From JBBECJ01 sp963763325 (GTDB taxonomy: Bacteria > Chloroflexota > Chloroflexia > Thermomicrobiales > CFX8): DNA of 64,000 bases. Each line of letters opens with the position of its first letter. Positions within the stretch are counted from its first letter, which is position 1. The translations under genes were made by a program, and so were the position numbers. Shown here piece by piece: positions 1 through 9,201 of the stretch. The notes under the pieces were generated by a model that saw nothing but the letters and a program-made list of their open reading frames with translations, was not told the DNA's origin and ran no database searches. Where the stretch lies: assembly GCA_963763325.1 (NCBI GenBank), contig CAVXOL010000024.1, positions 620,001-684,000 of the forward strand. The letters run 5' to 3'.

Positions 1-130
1 GTCGCGCAGCCTCGATCGACGGATCCGATTCGGCCAGCGCCGCGATTGGAAGACTGGCCGAGAGGGTCAGGCCACCTAGAATTGCCGCGCCACGCCGCAA
101 GAAGTCACGTCGGTTGAATGAGCGCTGCAT
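1..130 (-). CDS. N-terminus of a Tat-exported protein (partial)
   Basis: Reading the minus strand from an ATG at 130-128 gives 43 codons that run off the left edge. The peptide has a textbook twin-arginine signal: NRRDFLRRG, then a hydrophobic stretch (AAILGGLTLSASLPIAALA) and an ALA-E cleavage site near residue 33. An AGGAGA Shine-Dalgarno lies just upstream. The mature protein is outside the window, so the function is unknown; Tat export suggests a folded or cofactor-bearing secreted protein. This ORF is too short and truncated for automatic ORF calls. Confidence 0.8.
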   Translation of the reverse strand, partial: MQRSFNRRDFLRRGAAILGGLTLSASLPIAALAESDPSIEAAR

Positions 131-569
131 GGCGTGTCTCCTGCTTGCTGCTGACGAGATCGGCTGAAGGAGCCGCGCAACCTGACGTCCGCCACGATGG
201 ACCGTTTGAGTTCGATCCTCCGCGCTACCCGGGCTCCAGCCGGCGCTTGCCGCCTGGTCCTCCGGGCCTCTTGAGTGCCGGGGCTGTGTATGACCCGCCG
301 GACTGTGAGGCGCCGATCGCTCAGCATTCCTCTGTCTTCTCGCGCGAGCCCTCCCGGCGCTCCTTTCGTCCTGTCCCGCGGCTTCTTCAGCCGACCGCTC
401 GTCTACGTCGATTCATTGACAACACGATAAGACAACGCCGCAGCGACCGCGATAAACGCGAATACAGAACTGCTGTAACCTGCGATTCAGGCGTTGCACT
501 CGGCGCAACAGCTGGCCGACGTCGGTACTGGTTGACTCAGGACTTCCGGGCTGTTGGCTATCTCGGATC
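131..569. other. Intergenic stretch, no gene recognised
   Basis: Long open frames exist here on both strands, but their translations are low-complexity Arg/Ser/Pro-rich, as expected of chance frames in GC-rich DNA. I see no tRNA, repeat or convincing terminator. The promoter of the Tat protein on the minus strand should lie in the first ~100 bases. Confidence 0.5.
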
Positions 570-908
570 ATGCGCAACAATTGGCGAAGCAACACGTCGA
601 GACGCGAAGGGAGCGAACGGCAATTGCCCTCGAGACTTCAGTGCTTCAATGGTCCATGTGTTCCCGAACGGCCGGGTGGCGTCTGCCTCTACTGCGGCCG
701 CGCGGCACGCGAAGACGGACCGCCTGACCGCTCGCTCGAAAACGCACTCGCCATCCTGCGCGAGAGCGGCGGCCGGATAGACCCCAACGACCCAAACTAC
801 TGGGTCTACCTCATGCACGATCTTGAGATCATCGCCGAACCGATCGAACCGCGCACGAACGCCGGTCTCGCCTTCTACGGAAAGCCCTCAAAGCGCAAGG
901 CGAGCTGA
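570..908 (+). CDS. Small hypothetical protein, Cys-containing, start uncertain
   Basis: The last ~85 codons look genuinely coding: acidic/hydrophobic segments such as DPNDPNYWVYLMHDLEIIAE, and a VCLYCG motif with a further Cys upstream that could form a metal knuckle. The first ~25 residues are Arg/Ser-rich and less convincing, and no good ribosome binding site precedes the ATG at 570. The true start may be downstream, or the gene may be the remnant of a longer one. No family is recognised. It converges on the subtilase gene. Confidence 0.45.
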   Translation: MRNNWRSNTSRREGSERQLPSRLQCFNGPCVPERPGGVCLYCGRAAREDGPPDRSLENALAILRESGGRIDPNDPNYWVYLMHDLEIIAEPIEPRTNAGLAFYGKPSKRKAS

Positions 909-1102
909 CGCGCCAGTTGTCCAACGGCACGATTGGGACGAGGCGACCATCACATCGCTCGCGTTCGCCCGAGGAGCGTGCGACAAGGCTCCGGACATCT
1001 GCCAACGCCATTCAGAAACCGCCCCGTGGTCTCGATCAGGGCGTTCATCGCCCACGCGAGATGCCCAGGCGGCACAGGCAAGGCGCTCAAGGTGGGCATG
1101 GG

Positions 1103-1130
1103 CCAGGAAGGGCACACGCACCCTCCCTGG
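1103..1130 (-). terminator. Hairpin downstream of the subtilase gene
   Basis: The arms CCAGGAAGGG and CCCTCCCTGG pair with a single mismatch around an 8-base loop, 26 bases past the subtilase stop on the minus strand. There is no clear U-tract, so intrinsic termination is only a guess. Confidence 0.35.
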
Positions 1131-1156
1131 ACAACCGATCCGTCACGAGTTACTTG

Positions 1157-4100
1157 TTACGACTCCGCCACGTAACGAACGACGACATAGAGTTGGTCGA
1201 TCAGTGTCTGGTCATCGGTGGCGTTGTCGCGGATGACGACTGTCAGCCCGGTGACCTGTTCCGGCGTCGTGATCCACTGGCTGACATCCCACTCGATGAT
1301 CTTGTCACCGTTCAGTCCAGGAGATATCTCCGGCTGGAACGTTGCCAGCGCGGCTGGTTCACTCAGCGTCCCGCCTCCAGCTTCCCAGACGATTGACCCT
1401 TCCGGCGTACCATACTCTTCGTGGTGCTCGACGACGATGATGACCGAATCGATCGTTGCCCCGGCCGGAACTGCACTCGCGAAGCGCAGCGAGACCCACG
1501 ACTCCGGCCGCACGAACAGCCAGGCGTCGTCGCTCTCCAACAGCTCACCGATTCGGATCTCCGACAGCGAAGATCCATCGTAGCTGTCGCGACCCTCGAC
1601 CGGCGCGAGGATGACCTCCTGGGTCGGGCCGATCTGGACCCGTAGCTGATACTCCTGCAGATCGCTACCGTTCTCATCATTGACCTGGATCGCGACCTCG
1701 TAGGTGCCAAGCGTGTCCGGGGTCCAGGTGAGCGTCCCAGTTGCCGGGTCGATCTCCATGCCCTGCGGACCGCTCAGAAGCTGCCACGACGGCGTGCCGT
1801 CGCTGTAGACGCCGGGTTGATAGATGTAGGGCTGGTTGATAACAGCCTCGGCCACCGGGAAGGTCGTGATAGTCGGCGGACGCGGACCGTTCGAGAGTGG
1901 CCGGAAGCGGATCCCCTTCTGGCCGTGGTACTCCTCCAGAGACTTTTCGTTGTGGGAGAACTGGACTCCGGCTGTTCCGGCGGGATTTTCGATGCCGATC
2001 GTGGCCGACTTGCCGTAGTTGTACGACGTCCATTCGATGCCTTCTTCGTCGAACACGACATCGGGATACTGGAAGGTGATGGCGTTGGTGCCTTCTTCGA
2101 GAATCAGCGAGATCGTGCCTGGCCCGGTCTCCGGCAGGTGCGGAACGTCAGCCCAGGTGATAACGACCCGTCGGTTTGGCGCCTCGCCGTCGACCAGGTA
2201 GAAGACACCTGCCCCCAGTTCCGGTTCGAGAAAGTCCCAGAACGGCGCTGCGAAGCCATTTGGCGCAGCCGTGTCAGGGATGGCGGTGTTCTGGAAGCTG
2301 TCGGCTGGCTCGTCGCCGAACGTGATGTAGCCATTTGGGCTGACCTGGATGAAGGAGTACTCTTCGTCGTAGAACGTAAAGTTGAACGGCAGATCCAACT
2401 GCCGGTATCCATCCTTGTCGGTGACGCGCAGATCGGTACCGCCGTCACGCGCGTTGATCGGATCGAACGGCACATCCTCCATCGCATAGCCGCGCACACT
2501 CAGGAACTTGTACCACTGCCGGGTCGTTCGAGCCGGATCGCTGCTGTCAGTCAGCTCAATCGTCACCTCGTAGACGCCGGGCACCGTCGGTAGGCCACTG
2601 ATCTCACCAGTGTCAGCATTCAGGTTCAACCCCGGCGGCAGTTCACCAGCGACAATCGACCAGTGATATGGCTCGGTCCCGCCGCTGGCTTCGAGTTGCG
2701 CGACGAACTCATTGCCGACAATCGCGTGATCGAGCAGCGACGTCTCGATGATCGGATCGCCAGTGTTGGTTGCCGAAAAGAGCAGACCCATCTCACCGGC
2801 GTAGCGCCGGATCTCGGCGTTCTCGGATTCGAACTCCACGCCGATCATGCCAGTTGCCTGCTCGATGCCAATCGAGGCCGAGCGGCCGAAGTCGTATTGA
2901 TGCCGGCCGAATTCAACGTCGATGTACTGGAACTCGACCCCGTTGCTGCCCTCATGCAGAATGACCTGGAATGTCGAGTCGCCGACGTTGTTGTAGTGCG
3001 GCACGCCGATCCACGAGACGACAAACGCGCGATTTGGCGCTGCACCGATCTCGCGGTACCAGATCTCACCGCCAACTTCCGGATTGAGATCGTCGAGGAA
3101 CGGGGCGGCGAATCCGTTCGGAAAGGCGCGATGCGGGATTTGCAGGTTACCGAAACCGTCGGACCGGCTGTCGCCGAACGTGACGAAACCGTTGGCCGAG
3201 ATCGTGACCGAATCGTAGACATCCTCATAGAAGGTGAACTGGAACGGAAGCGATACCAGCTCGGCGCCGTCGTCCTTGACGATGCCGGATCTGGTACCGC
3301 CGTCGGTTGCATCGACCCAGTTGAATGGCACGTTCTGGTACCGGTAATCGCGGACTACCTTACCGGCCACCGTCATCTCGTCCGACCCGACATCGGAATT
3401 CGCCGACGCACTGACGACGACCTCGCCAACCTCGACCGGGCTGAACGTACCCTCGTACAGCCCATCACCCCGGTTGACCAGCTCGATCGACTGGCCGTTG
3501 ACCGTCACGGCGAACGACGGGTTGCCGGCCAGGCTGTTCGCACATTCAGAAGCGATCGCACTGACGGTCACCTCCTGCCCGGAGGCAACCGCGAAGCCAC
3601 TCCGTGGCGACTCAAGCCAGATCGCCGGCCCGTCGCAGCGCACCGCATTGTTGACATTCAGCCGCCCACCCGCGCCGACCTTGTCAGTCAGCCATGAGAC
3701 AGGGTCGACCGAGCGCAGCAGCAGGGCTTTCAATCCCAGATGCGAGGCGTCAGGGAACCGCGACTTCACCAGCGCCGCAGCACCCGCAACGAATGGCGTC
3801 GCCATCGAGGTCCCGTTGGCGAATCGATGGTCGTGGCCAATGTTGGTGGCCCAGGTCGAGTAGATGCCGACGCCGGGCGCGGCGATATCGACCGCGCCTG
3901 GACCGTAGTTCGTGAACGACGCCAACTGGTCATTGCTGTCGGTCGCAGCGACGGAAATAATGTTCGGCAGGTCGTAGGCGGCTGGGTAGGACGCGACTGC
4001 GTCGGCGTCGATGCCGTCGTTGCCGGCCGCGGCGACGACAAGGATGCCGCGCCCATCGAGTCCGGCGATAGCGTCATAGAGCGCCTGCGAATAGTACAGG

Positions 4101-5021
4101 CTGCCCCACGAGTTGTTGGTGATCTGAATTCCCATATTGGCCGCGTACTCGAGCGCCGCAATCGCGTCGGCAGTGTCGCCACCACCTGCTGCATCAAGGA
4201 ACTTGAGCGCCAGGAGCGACACGTTCCAGTTCACACCGGCGCCGCCGACGCCATTGTCCCCCTGGGCGCCGATGATCCCGGCGACGTGCGTACCGTGACC
4301 GTTGTCATCGTAGGGATTGTTGTCATCGTTGGCCCAGTCCCAGCCACGCCAGTCGTCGATGTAGCCGTTGCCGTCGTTGTCGATTCCGTCGTCACGGCAT
4401 CCGGCACAGTCCTCGCCAACGTTGACCCACATGACCGGGTTATCGCGGGTGCTGCCCCCCAGTTCCGGCTGGGTGAAGTCGATCGCCGGTGTCGATGACC
4501 GCCACGCCGACATCGCGGCTGCCGGTCGTAATCTCCCAGGCCTCGGGCGCGTCGATGTCGGCGTCTGTCGTGCCGGGATTGCCGTTGACGTATTGCCCCT
4601 CGTTGTGAAGTCCCCAGTCGTTATAGAACTGCGGATCGTTGGGGTAGCGCGGGGCGTCCATAATGCGAACGTAGTAATTCGGCTCCGCGTACGCCACACG
4701 CGGATCGGCTTCGAGCGTCTCGATTACGTCCTTGGTTGCAGCGGGATCGATCTGCGCCAGCTCGGTGTCGATCGTCTCGAACGAGTCCTCGATCCGGCCA
4801 CCGACATCCAGCAGCACCTGCTGGCGCTCCTCAGTCGTCACGTCATCGTTGAAGCGCACCAGGATCTCGCCCTCACGAGCGATCTCGCGCAGGTCCTCGC
4901 CGTTCGCGGGTCGTCCCGAACCGGGCTGGGCGACGACCGTAGACGGTAGCAGAAGCAGCGTCAGCAACAGGCAAATCAGCACCCGCGCGATTCGGGCTGG
5001 AGCGAGGAAGAGATCAGTCAT
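1157..5021 (-). CDS. Secreted subtilisin-like serine protease, multidomain, one frameshift
   Basis: Secreted S8-family endopeptidase of about 1,290 residues. In order: Sec signal peptide ending near VVA-QPG; an I9-type propeptide (ILVRFNDDV ... YAEPNYY); a catalytic domain with Asp in VAVIDTG, His in NGHGTHVAG, oxyanion Asn in NNSWG and Ser in GTSMATPFVAG. Then come two copies of a ~190-residue beta-rich domain (LPFQFTFYEDVYDSV / LPFNFTFYDEEYSFI, each followed by NGFVTFG or NGYITFG). Each is followed by a putative-Ig segment (GEISGLPTVPGVYEV; GTLTWTPDTLGTYEV), with a final beta domain at the C-terminus. The frame breaks by one extra base at about 4480-4486, immediately after VAVIDTG; the two frames join perfectly in sense, which suggests a sequencing indel. 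The start at 5021 has an AAGGA site and gives the signal peptide. Probable role is extracellular protein degradation. Confidence 0.9.
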
Positions 5022-5249
5022 CTGCCGTTCCTTTGCTCAATCGAACGGGCGGTTTCGGCTGTCTGCAGTGCGGGTAGCATGGGCCGGTTGTGTCGATCTG
5101 TCAAGATGGTCCCCGCGTTGCGAACGTCGTGGCGACGTTATCGCAGATTTCGCCGGACAACTGCCGATTGCGCCAAGGACCAAGGGTGATCTTCCATGGC
5201 TACAATAGAGAGGTCGTGACTTCGACTTCGTAATACTGAAGGGTTGACA

Positions 5250-5769
5250 TTGACCAAGCCTGTATGGGTGCGCCTGCCACCAAAGCTCTTTCAAGGTGCA
5301 CTAGCAAATGATCTGACGGTGTTCGCTAACGTCGCTGAGCAGGCGGATCTCCGGATAGACCAAAAGAAAGGCGAATGGTTCGTCACGTCAAATCGCGGAC
5401 TACGACGGCCCATGCTCAGCCTCGAGTCGCTTCATGTCGAGTCAGGGAGGTTGGAAGGAAAGCTTCCGCACAAACATCAACGATATCCTGTTGAGCGGGG
5501 TTGGCACGCTGCCTAAGGAAGACGCTGATAAGGTCATCGCCCGTTCGCTAGAAGGTCGACGGATTACATTTCCGAAAACGGCCTATATTTTTCACCGCGC
5601 TCAATGGGAATTGTTGCTGAATGCCGAGCCAGCGCCGCTGCTCACAGAATTGACCGACGCCAATCCGGGGATCCGATTGTACCGCCTGAAATTCGATAAG
5701 AAGCTTCCTCTTCGGGACAGTTTCTGGCGAATTGTGCGGATGGCTCAGCCCGGAATGGCACCAGACTGA
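5250..5769 (+). CDS. Hypothetical protein, frameshifted
   Basis: Two overlapping frames (from ~5244/5250 and to 5769) read as one protein: the first contains FANVAEQADLRIDQKKGEWF, the second NINDILLSGVGTLPKEDADK and ends RIVRMAQPGMAPD. The switch is near 5455 in a GGAAGG/GGAAAG stretch. A GAAGGG site precedes a TTG codon at 5250; no ATG fits better. I do not recognise the family. The gene appears to be followed 3 bases later by the ATG of a second, heavily disrupted gene, so the two may form one transcription unit. Codon usage and GC look lower than in the flanking genes, which would fit acquired DNA. Confidence 0.5.
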
Positions 5770-5772
5770 GAG

Positions 5773-6862
5773 ATGTCGCCCTCAGAGGTACATTTCCTCG
5801 ATTGGGACGACTTTCAGGCCACGGGTCTGTGCTGCCACTTCATCTTGTCTTAGGACCACTGGTCGCACGGTTTCAGCCCCTAGCGTTTGCGTTCTCACTT
5901 CCGACGGGTGCGCAAATGATCGGGATCCCTTTAGCTGGAGGGTTCGAACGAGCTCAACCGGTATCAAATTGGCCGGTAGCGGCTCCCAGTTCGTAGTTTG
6001 ATGGCCCGGGCATGGTGCCTATCGAACTCGGTACACAACAATCCCTAACGGTCTCGCAAAATCGATGTTGGATGTGTGCCTCGATGGCGCGAATAGACTC
6101 TTAGAGCGTCTGACAGATCCTACAGTCTGGATTGGTCCAACGGCGATCTTGATGTCATCGAACGATTCATCGCTTGGACGTCCGTCGAACACGGATTTGG
6201 TGCAATCATGGAGATGGGCAGCGAGTTCGGGAGTGCTGAATCCTTGTGGACAGCGATGCGTGCCCTCGGGATCCTTGAAGGGACATGGGGTATGCATACG
6301 CGACTGCCGTTGAAAACGGTCCTTCACCCAGAAACGCTCCGTATCAACGTGCTTCCCAAGCTCGAGCCAAGTTCGTAATTGGGCATCGGACGTTGTCAAG
6401 AACTACGAATCGGCGATAGCCGTCCTCTCACCTGGTGGGACCATCGAGGATGCAGTTAATCGAATTGCAGATCTCCGGAACTTTGTTCATGGATCCGGAG
6501 CGCCGACATCTCGTCGAGACGATCGACTTCGCACGCTCGAGTTGCTTGGGACGTCAAACATTCAGCTCGTGAAGGACATCGCCGTATTCTGGTGGGCAGC
6601 GGTTCAACTGTCGCCTGAGACGCACTGCGCACCCAACGCGGTCCCTTTTTCGTGATTCGCAGGTCAACGCGCGTTCGCAGTCACCCAGAGACCGAAATCT
6701 TTGAACCTGACCGACTGACGGGAACACGCGCATACGCAACTTGTTGTGGAATGATCTGATGGCCACAGTCGGTCATCGCAAATGTGCAGTGTCGCGACAA
6801 GTTCGGCAAACTACGTTCGAACGCTTCCAAGATCACATCGCCGCACTTGAAACGACACCCTA
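5773..6862 (+). pseudogene. Decayed unknown gene beside the IS630 element
   Basis: Protein-like segments appear in successive plus-strand frames: MSPSEVHFLDWDDFQATG (from 5773), then LPTGAQMIGIPLAGGFERAQ (to ~5996), GMVPIELGTQQSLTV (~6009), DVCLDGANRLLERLTD (~6068), FIAWTSVEHGFGAIMEMGSE (6109-6376), QVRNWASDVVKNYESA onward (6368-6655), and a tail with RQTTFERFQDHIAALETTP and a stop at 6862. At least five frame changes and one in-frame stop separate them. One is a T5 run at ~6645 that would read through with a sixth T. The gene follows the 5250-5769 ORF and ends about 35 bases before the IS. No family is recognised. It could be real decay or a badly sequenced accessory gene. Confidence 0.5.
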
Positions 6863-6897
6863 ACGAAGCCGACGGCATTCACGGTCCGATCGTCTAA

Positions 6898-6926
6898 TAC
6901 GGTTTCATGATGCTAATGGCAGAATA
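6898..6926. repeat. Left terminal inverted repeat of the IS630 element
   Basis: 29 bp, outer arm TACGGTTTC, inner arm TGGCAGAATA, identical in both arms to the right end; the ~10 central bases differ. Its first two bases are the TA target duplication. Confidence 0.85.
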
Positions 6927-7459
6927 TCGGCCACGCCGTCCAGCCACCATTCGAAGCCGGTGAGTTGTTGCAGGCTGGCCGGTTGTTCCCAGAAGGGCTG
7001 CACGGCCTCGGTGATGGCTGTCTCCAACGCAGCCAGGTCGGCGAAGAGCCGGTTGGACAGCGCCGCACGCAGGCGGCGAAAGATGAGTTCGACCGGATTG
7101 AGTTCCGGCGAGTAGGGCGGTAGCCGCAGCGGCACGATCCCATCCGGCCAATCGAGCGTCTGGGCCGTGTGCGCGCCAGCGCCATCCAGAACCAGCCCGA
7201 TCCGCGCCTCGCCGAGGTGCTGGGCGAACGCGTCGAGAAAGGCTTGCAGACAAGCGCTATCGACGCCCGGCATCAGCAGCCAGAAGCTCCGCCCAGTTGC
7301 TGGTTCAACGGCCGCATAGAGCCAGCACCACTCGTAGCGATCCTGGACCTCCCAGACTGGGCGGGTCCGATAGGGACACCAGCGGCGTTGAAACCACACC
7401 TTCAGTCCGAAGCGTCCCTCATCCATCGCCCAGGCCGCCTGACACTGCTCAGCCCGCAA
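6905..7459 (-). CDS. IS630 transposase, DDE catalytic part (orfB)
   Basis: 184 residues from an alternative start. The RNase H-like DDE core is visible: first Asp in WAMDEGRFGL, second in LVLDGAGAHTA, and the Glu in the family signature PPYSPELNPVELIF. This is the C-terminal half of an IS630 transposase that cuts and joins DNA at TA sites. It overlaps the upstream HTH ORF by 11 bases in a +1 frame, so the complete enzyme needs a frame change near 7470. There is no slippery homopolymer at the junction, so programmed frameshifting is doubtful and a single-base indel is as likely. Confidence 0.88.
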   Translation of the reverse strand: MRAEQCQAAWAMDEGRFGLKVWFQRRWCPYRTRPVWEVQDRYEWCWLYAAVEPATGRSFWLLMPGVDSACLQAFLDAFAQHLGEARIGLVLDGAGAHTAQTLDWPDGIVPLRLPPYSPELNPVELIFRRLRAALSNRLFADLAALETAITEAVQPFWEQPASLQQLTGFEWWLDGVADILPLAS

Positions 7460-7958
7460 CGTCTGGCCGAAGGCGCCTTGTGTCCTTCGTCTGGGCCGTC
7501 GCGTTGGCCTGACGATGACGGCGGCGGCCGGTCTTGAGGCGAACCTTGCGCTGGCGCAACAGCCACCAGACGCCGCCGAGACTCTGGTAGTGGATGCCGT
7601 GCTGTTCGGCCAGCACGCGTTGGGCGTCCTTGAGGGTGGCGATTTCGCCGCGCGCCATCGCGGCCTCCAGGTCGGTCCAGGCTGCGTCTGTCACCTGGGA
7701 GCGTCTGCCGGGTCGTGGATGTTGCTCCAGCAACTGGTCCATGCCGCCGGTCTGATAACGCTTCCACCAGCGGTTGACGGTGCGCTCGCCATAGCCGACC
7801 AGGGGAGCCGCCAGCACGAGCGTGCGTGCCTGTCCCGTCTTGAGCACGCGCAACAGCCGAACGCGCGCCTCAGCCGGCTGGCTACGCAGGTCGCGTTCGA
7901 GCGCCGTCAGCTCCTCCACCGACTCACGGATCGCTGTGGGATAGTGGATACGGGGCAT
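7449..7958 (-). CDS. IS630 transposase, N-terminal HTH part (orfA)
   Basis: 169 residues. The segment RTLVLAAPLVGYGERTVNRW is a helix-turn-helix of the type that opens IS630 transposases, followed by a second winged/HTH region (TLKDAQRVLAEQHGIHYQS). It would bind the terminal inverted repeats. The reading frame leaves the orfB frame after TAQTKD; conceptually joining TAQTKD to the orfB frame restores a single ~340-residue transposase. The start lies 69 bases inside the right end of the element. Confidence 0.85.
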   Translation of the reverse strand: MPRIHYPTAIRESVEELTALERDLRSQPAEARVRLLRVLKTGQARTLVLAAPLVGYGERTVNRWWKRYQTGGMDQLLEQHPRPGRRSQVTDAAWTDLEAAMARGEIATLKDAQRVLAEQHGIHYQSLGGVWWLLRQRKVRLKTGRRRHRQANATAQTKDTRRLRPDVAG

Positions 7959-8000
7959 CGGGGACTCCGATCACTCCTGCCGCGTCGTCCCAATGCCTGC

Positions 8001-8029
8001 TATTCTGCCACCATCACCGCGAAACCGTA
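8001..8029. repeat. Right terminal inverted repeat of the IS630 element
   Basis: 29 bp, inner arm TATTCTGCCA and outer arm GAAACCGTA, reverse-complementary to the left end apart from the centre; ends in the TA duplication. Confidence 0.85.
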
Positions 8030-8139
8030 TAAGTTAGTTCCTAGACGCGCAAGTCGTAAGCTCTGTCGATCCTTAAGGGAGTCCCGATGCACCAAACGCA
8101 TAGCTTCCGGATTGAGCGGAACGTACCGACCGATCTTTG

Positions 8140-9081
8140 CTATGGCTCATCCCGCTTGAGGAATCCGCTCATGCAGTGGATGCCGCCACCGGCCTTGATC
8201 AGCTCGGAGACATCGACTTCGACGCATTCGACGCCTGCCTCGTTGTAGCGTTCACGCATTCGGTCGCCGCCCTTCGGCATCAGGATCTTGCCGGGGGCGA
8301 GCGCGACGAAGTTGAGCGGGAGTTGCTCGTGGGCTTCGACATCGTCGATCACTTCGAGGATGCGGAAACCGCGCTCCTGGAGGGTGCGGACGACCGGGTA
8401 CGGCGTTCGGCGAGGCCAGACCACGGCGAGGTCCTTGTCGGCGAAGTTGAGCAGGCCGTCGAGATGCATCGCGCCCCAGGGAAGCGCGACGCGGACGACG
8501 TCTTTGACACCGATCTCACGCAGGATACGCTCGACCTGGTTGGCGCCTTCGGTGTTGGTGCGCAGCCCCTCGGCGAGAAAGCAGAGGTCCTTGTTGACCC
8601 ACATCACATCGGCGCCTTCAAAGGTGCCGTTGCCGTGGACCGACATCAGGATTGGCACGCCCAGCCGGCCAAGTGCCTCGGCGACGAAGCGCTCCTCACC
8701 GGCGCGAACGGTCGATGCAGGGCGGGTAATGATCGCTCCCTCGGGAGTCATCAACATCAGGTCACGGATGAAGAAGGAGTTGGGCTTGTCGAGCCGGCCA
8801 TTCTCGACGTAGTAGACGCTGACGCCCTGCGCCTCGTAGGCATCCGCCATCGCGTCGTGCTGTGCCCTGGCGACATCCGGGATGAGGTCGGCGCGCATCT
8901 GGACGGCGTCATAGTCTTCGATGTTGTCCAGTTCCGGCCCTGGCCGTCGCAACAGGACGGCATGCAGGCGTCCACACTCGGAGCCAGAGCCCCAGTCGCC
9001 CCACCAGAGCGGCATATCTTCCCGCATCGAATCGGTTCGCGGCGACCACTTGGCGCCACCGTAGGCTGCCGTCAGGCTCAT
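8140..9081 (-). CDS. Amidinotransferase/arginine deiminase-family hydrolase
   Basis: 313 residues of the guanidino-group-modifying (pentein) superfamily, which includes arginine deiminase, dimethylarginine dimethylaminohydrolase and glycine amidinotransferases. Visible signatures: the N-terminal substrate loop with ECGRLHAVLLRRPG; FEGADVMW, supplying an acidic residue; the catalytic-His region PWGAMHLDGLLNF; and the nucleophilic Cys in GGGIHCMSGFL near the C-terminus. The start at 9081 has a GGGA-type site and removes a poor N-terminal extension. It probably hydrolyses arginine or a methylated or related guanidine compound to citrulline or ornithine-type products. The exact substrate cannot be read from the sequence. 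It stands alone, with a hairpin between it and the upstream gene. Confidence 0.85.
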   Translation of the reverse strand: MSLTAAYGGAKWSPRTDSMREDMPLWWGDWGSGSECGRLHAVLLRRPGPELDNIEDYDAVQMRADLIPDVARAQHDAMADAYEAQGVSVYYVENGRLDKPNSFFIRDLMLMTPEGAIITRPASTVRAGEERFVAEALGRLGVPILMSVHGNGTFEGADVMWVNKDLCFLAEGLRTNTEGANQVERILREIGVKDVVRVALPWGAMHLDGLLNFADKDLAVVWPRRTPYPVVRTLQERGFRILEVIDDVEAHEQLPLNFVALAPGKILMPKGGDRMRERYNEAGVECVEVDVSELIKAGGGIHCMSGFLKRDEP

Positions 9082-9146
9082 CTCAGGTCCCTTCCCCAGT
9101 CTCCCCGGATCACGACCCGAATTGTAGCGCCTGTGATTAGGTGTCA

Positions 9147-9201
9147 GGGGACAGGGAACAGGAGTTTGGCTACGGTATTCAAACTCCTGTCCCCTGTTCC
9201 C
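9147..9201 (-). terminator. Long hairpin after the L,D-transpeptidase gene
   Basis: Perfect inner stem CAGGAGTTTG/CAAACTCCTG (11-base loop), extended by a 12-bp outer stem with one mismatch and one wobble. The right arm abuts the transpeptidase stop codon. The arms consist of near-tandem words (GGGGACAG, GGGAACAG), as in other intergenic hairpins here. Confidence 0.5.

Larger units (their letters stand above)
6900..8027 (-). mobile_element. IS630-family insertion sequence with TA target duplication
   Basis: A 1.1-kb element is bounded by imperfect 29-bp terminal inverted repeats (6898-6926 and 8001-8029). Both outer arms read TACGGTTTC and both inner arms TGGCAGAATA. A TA dinucleotide sits at each outer edge (6898-6899, 8028-8029), matching the TA target preference of the IS630/Tc1 group. 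The interior encodes an HTH protein and a DDE transposase on the minus strand in two overlapping frames. Length, ends and coding content all agree with IS630. Confidence 0.88.

Noticed and set aside
7440..7480. Programmed -1 frameshift in the IS630 transposase
   Set aside because: The shift needed is +1 and there is no slippery heptamer.
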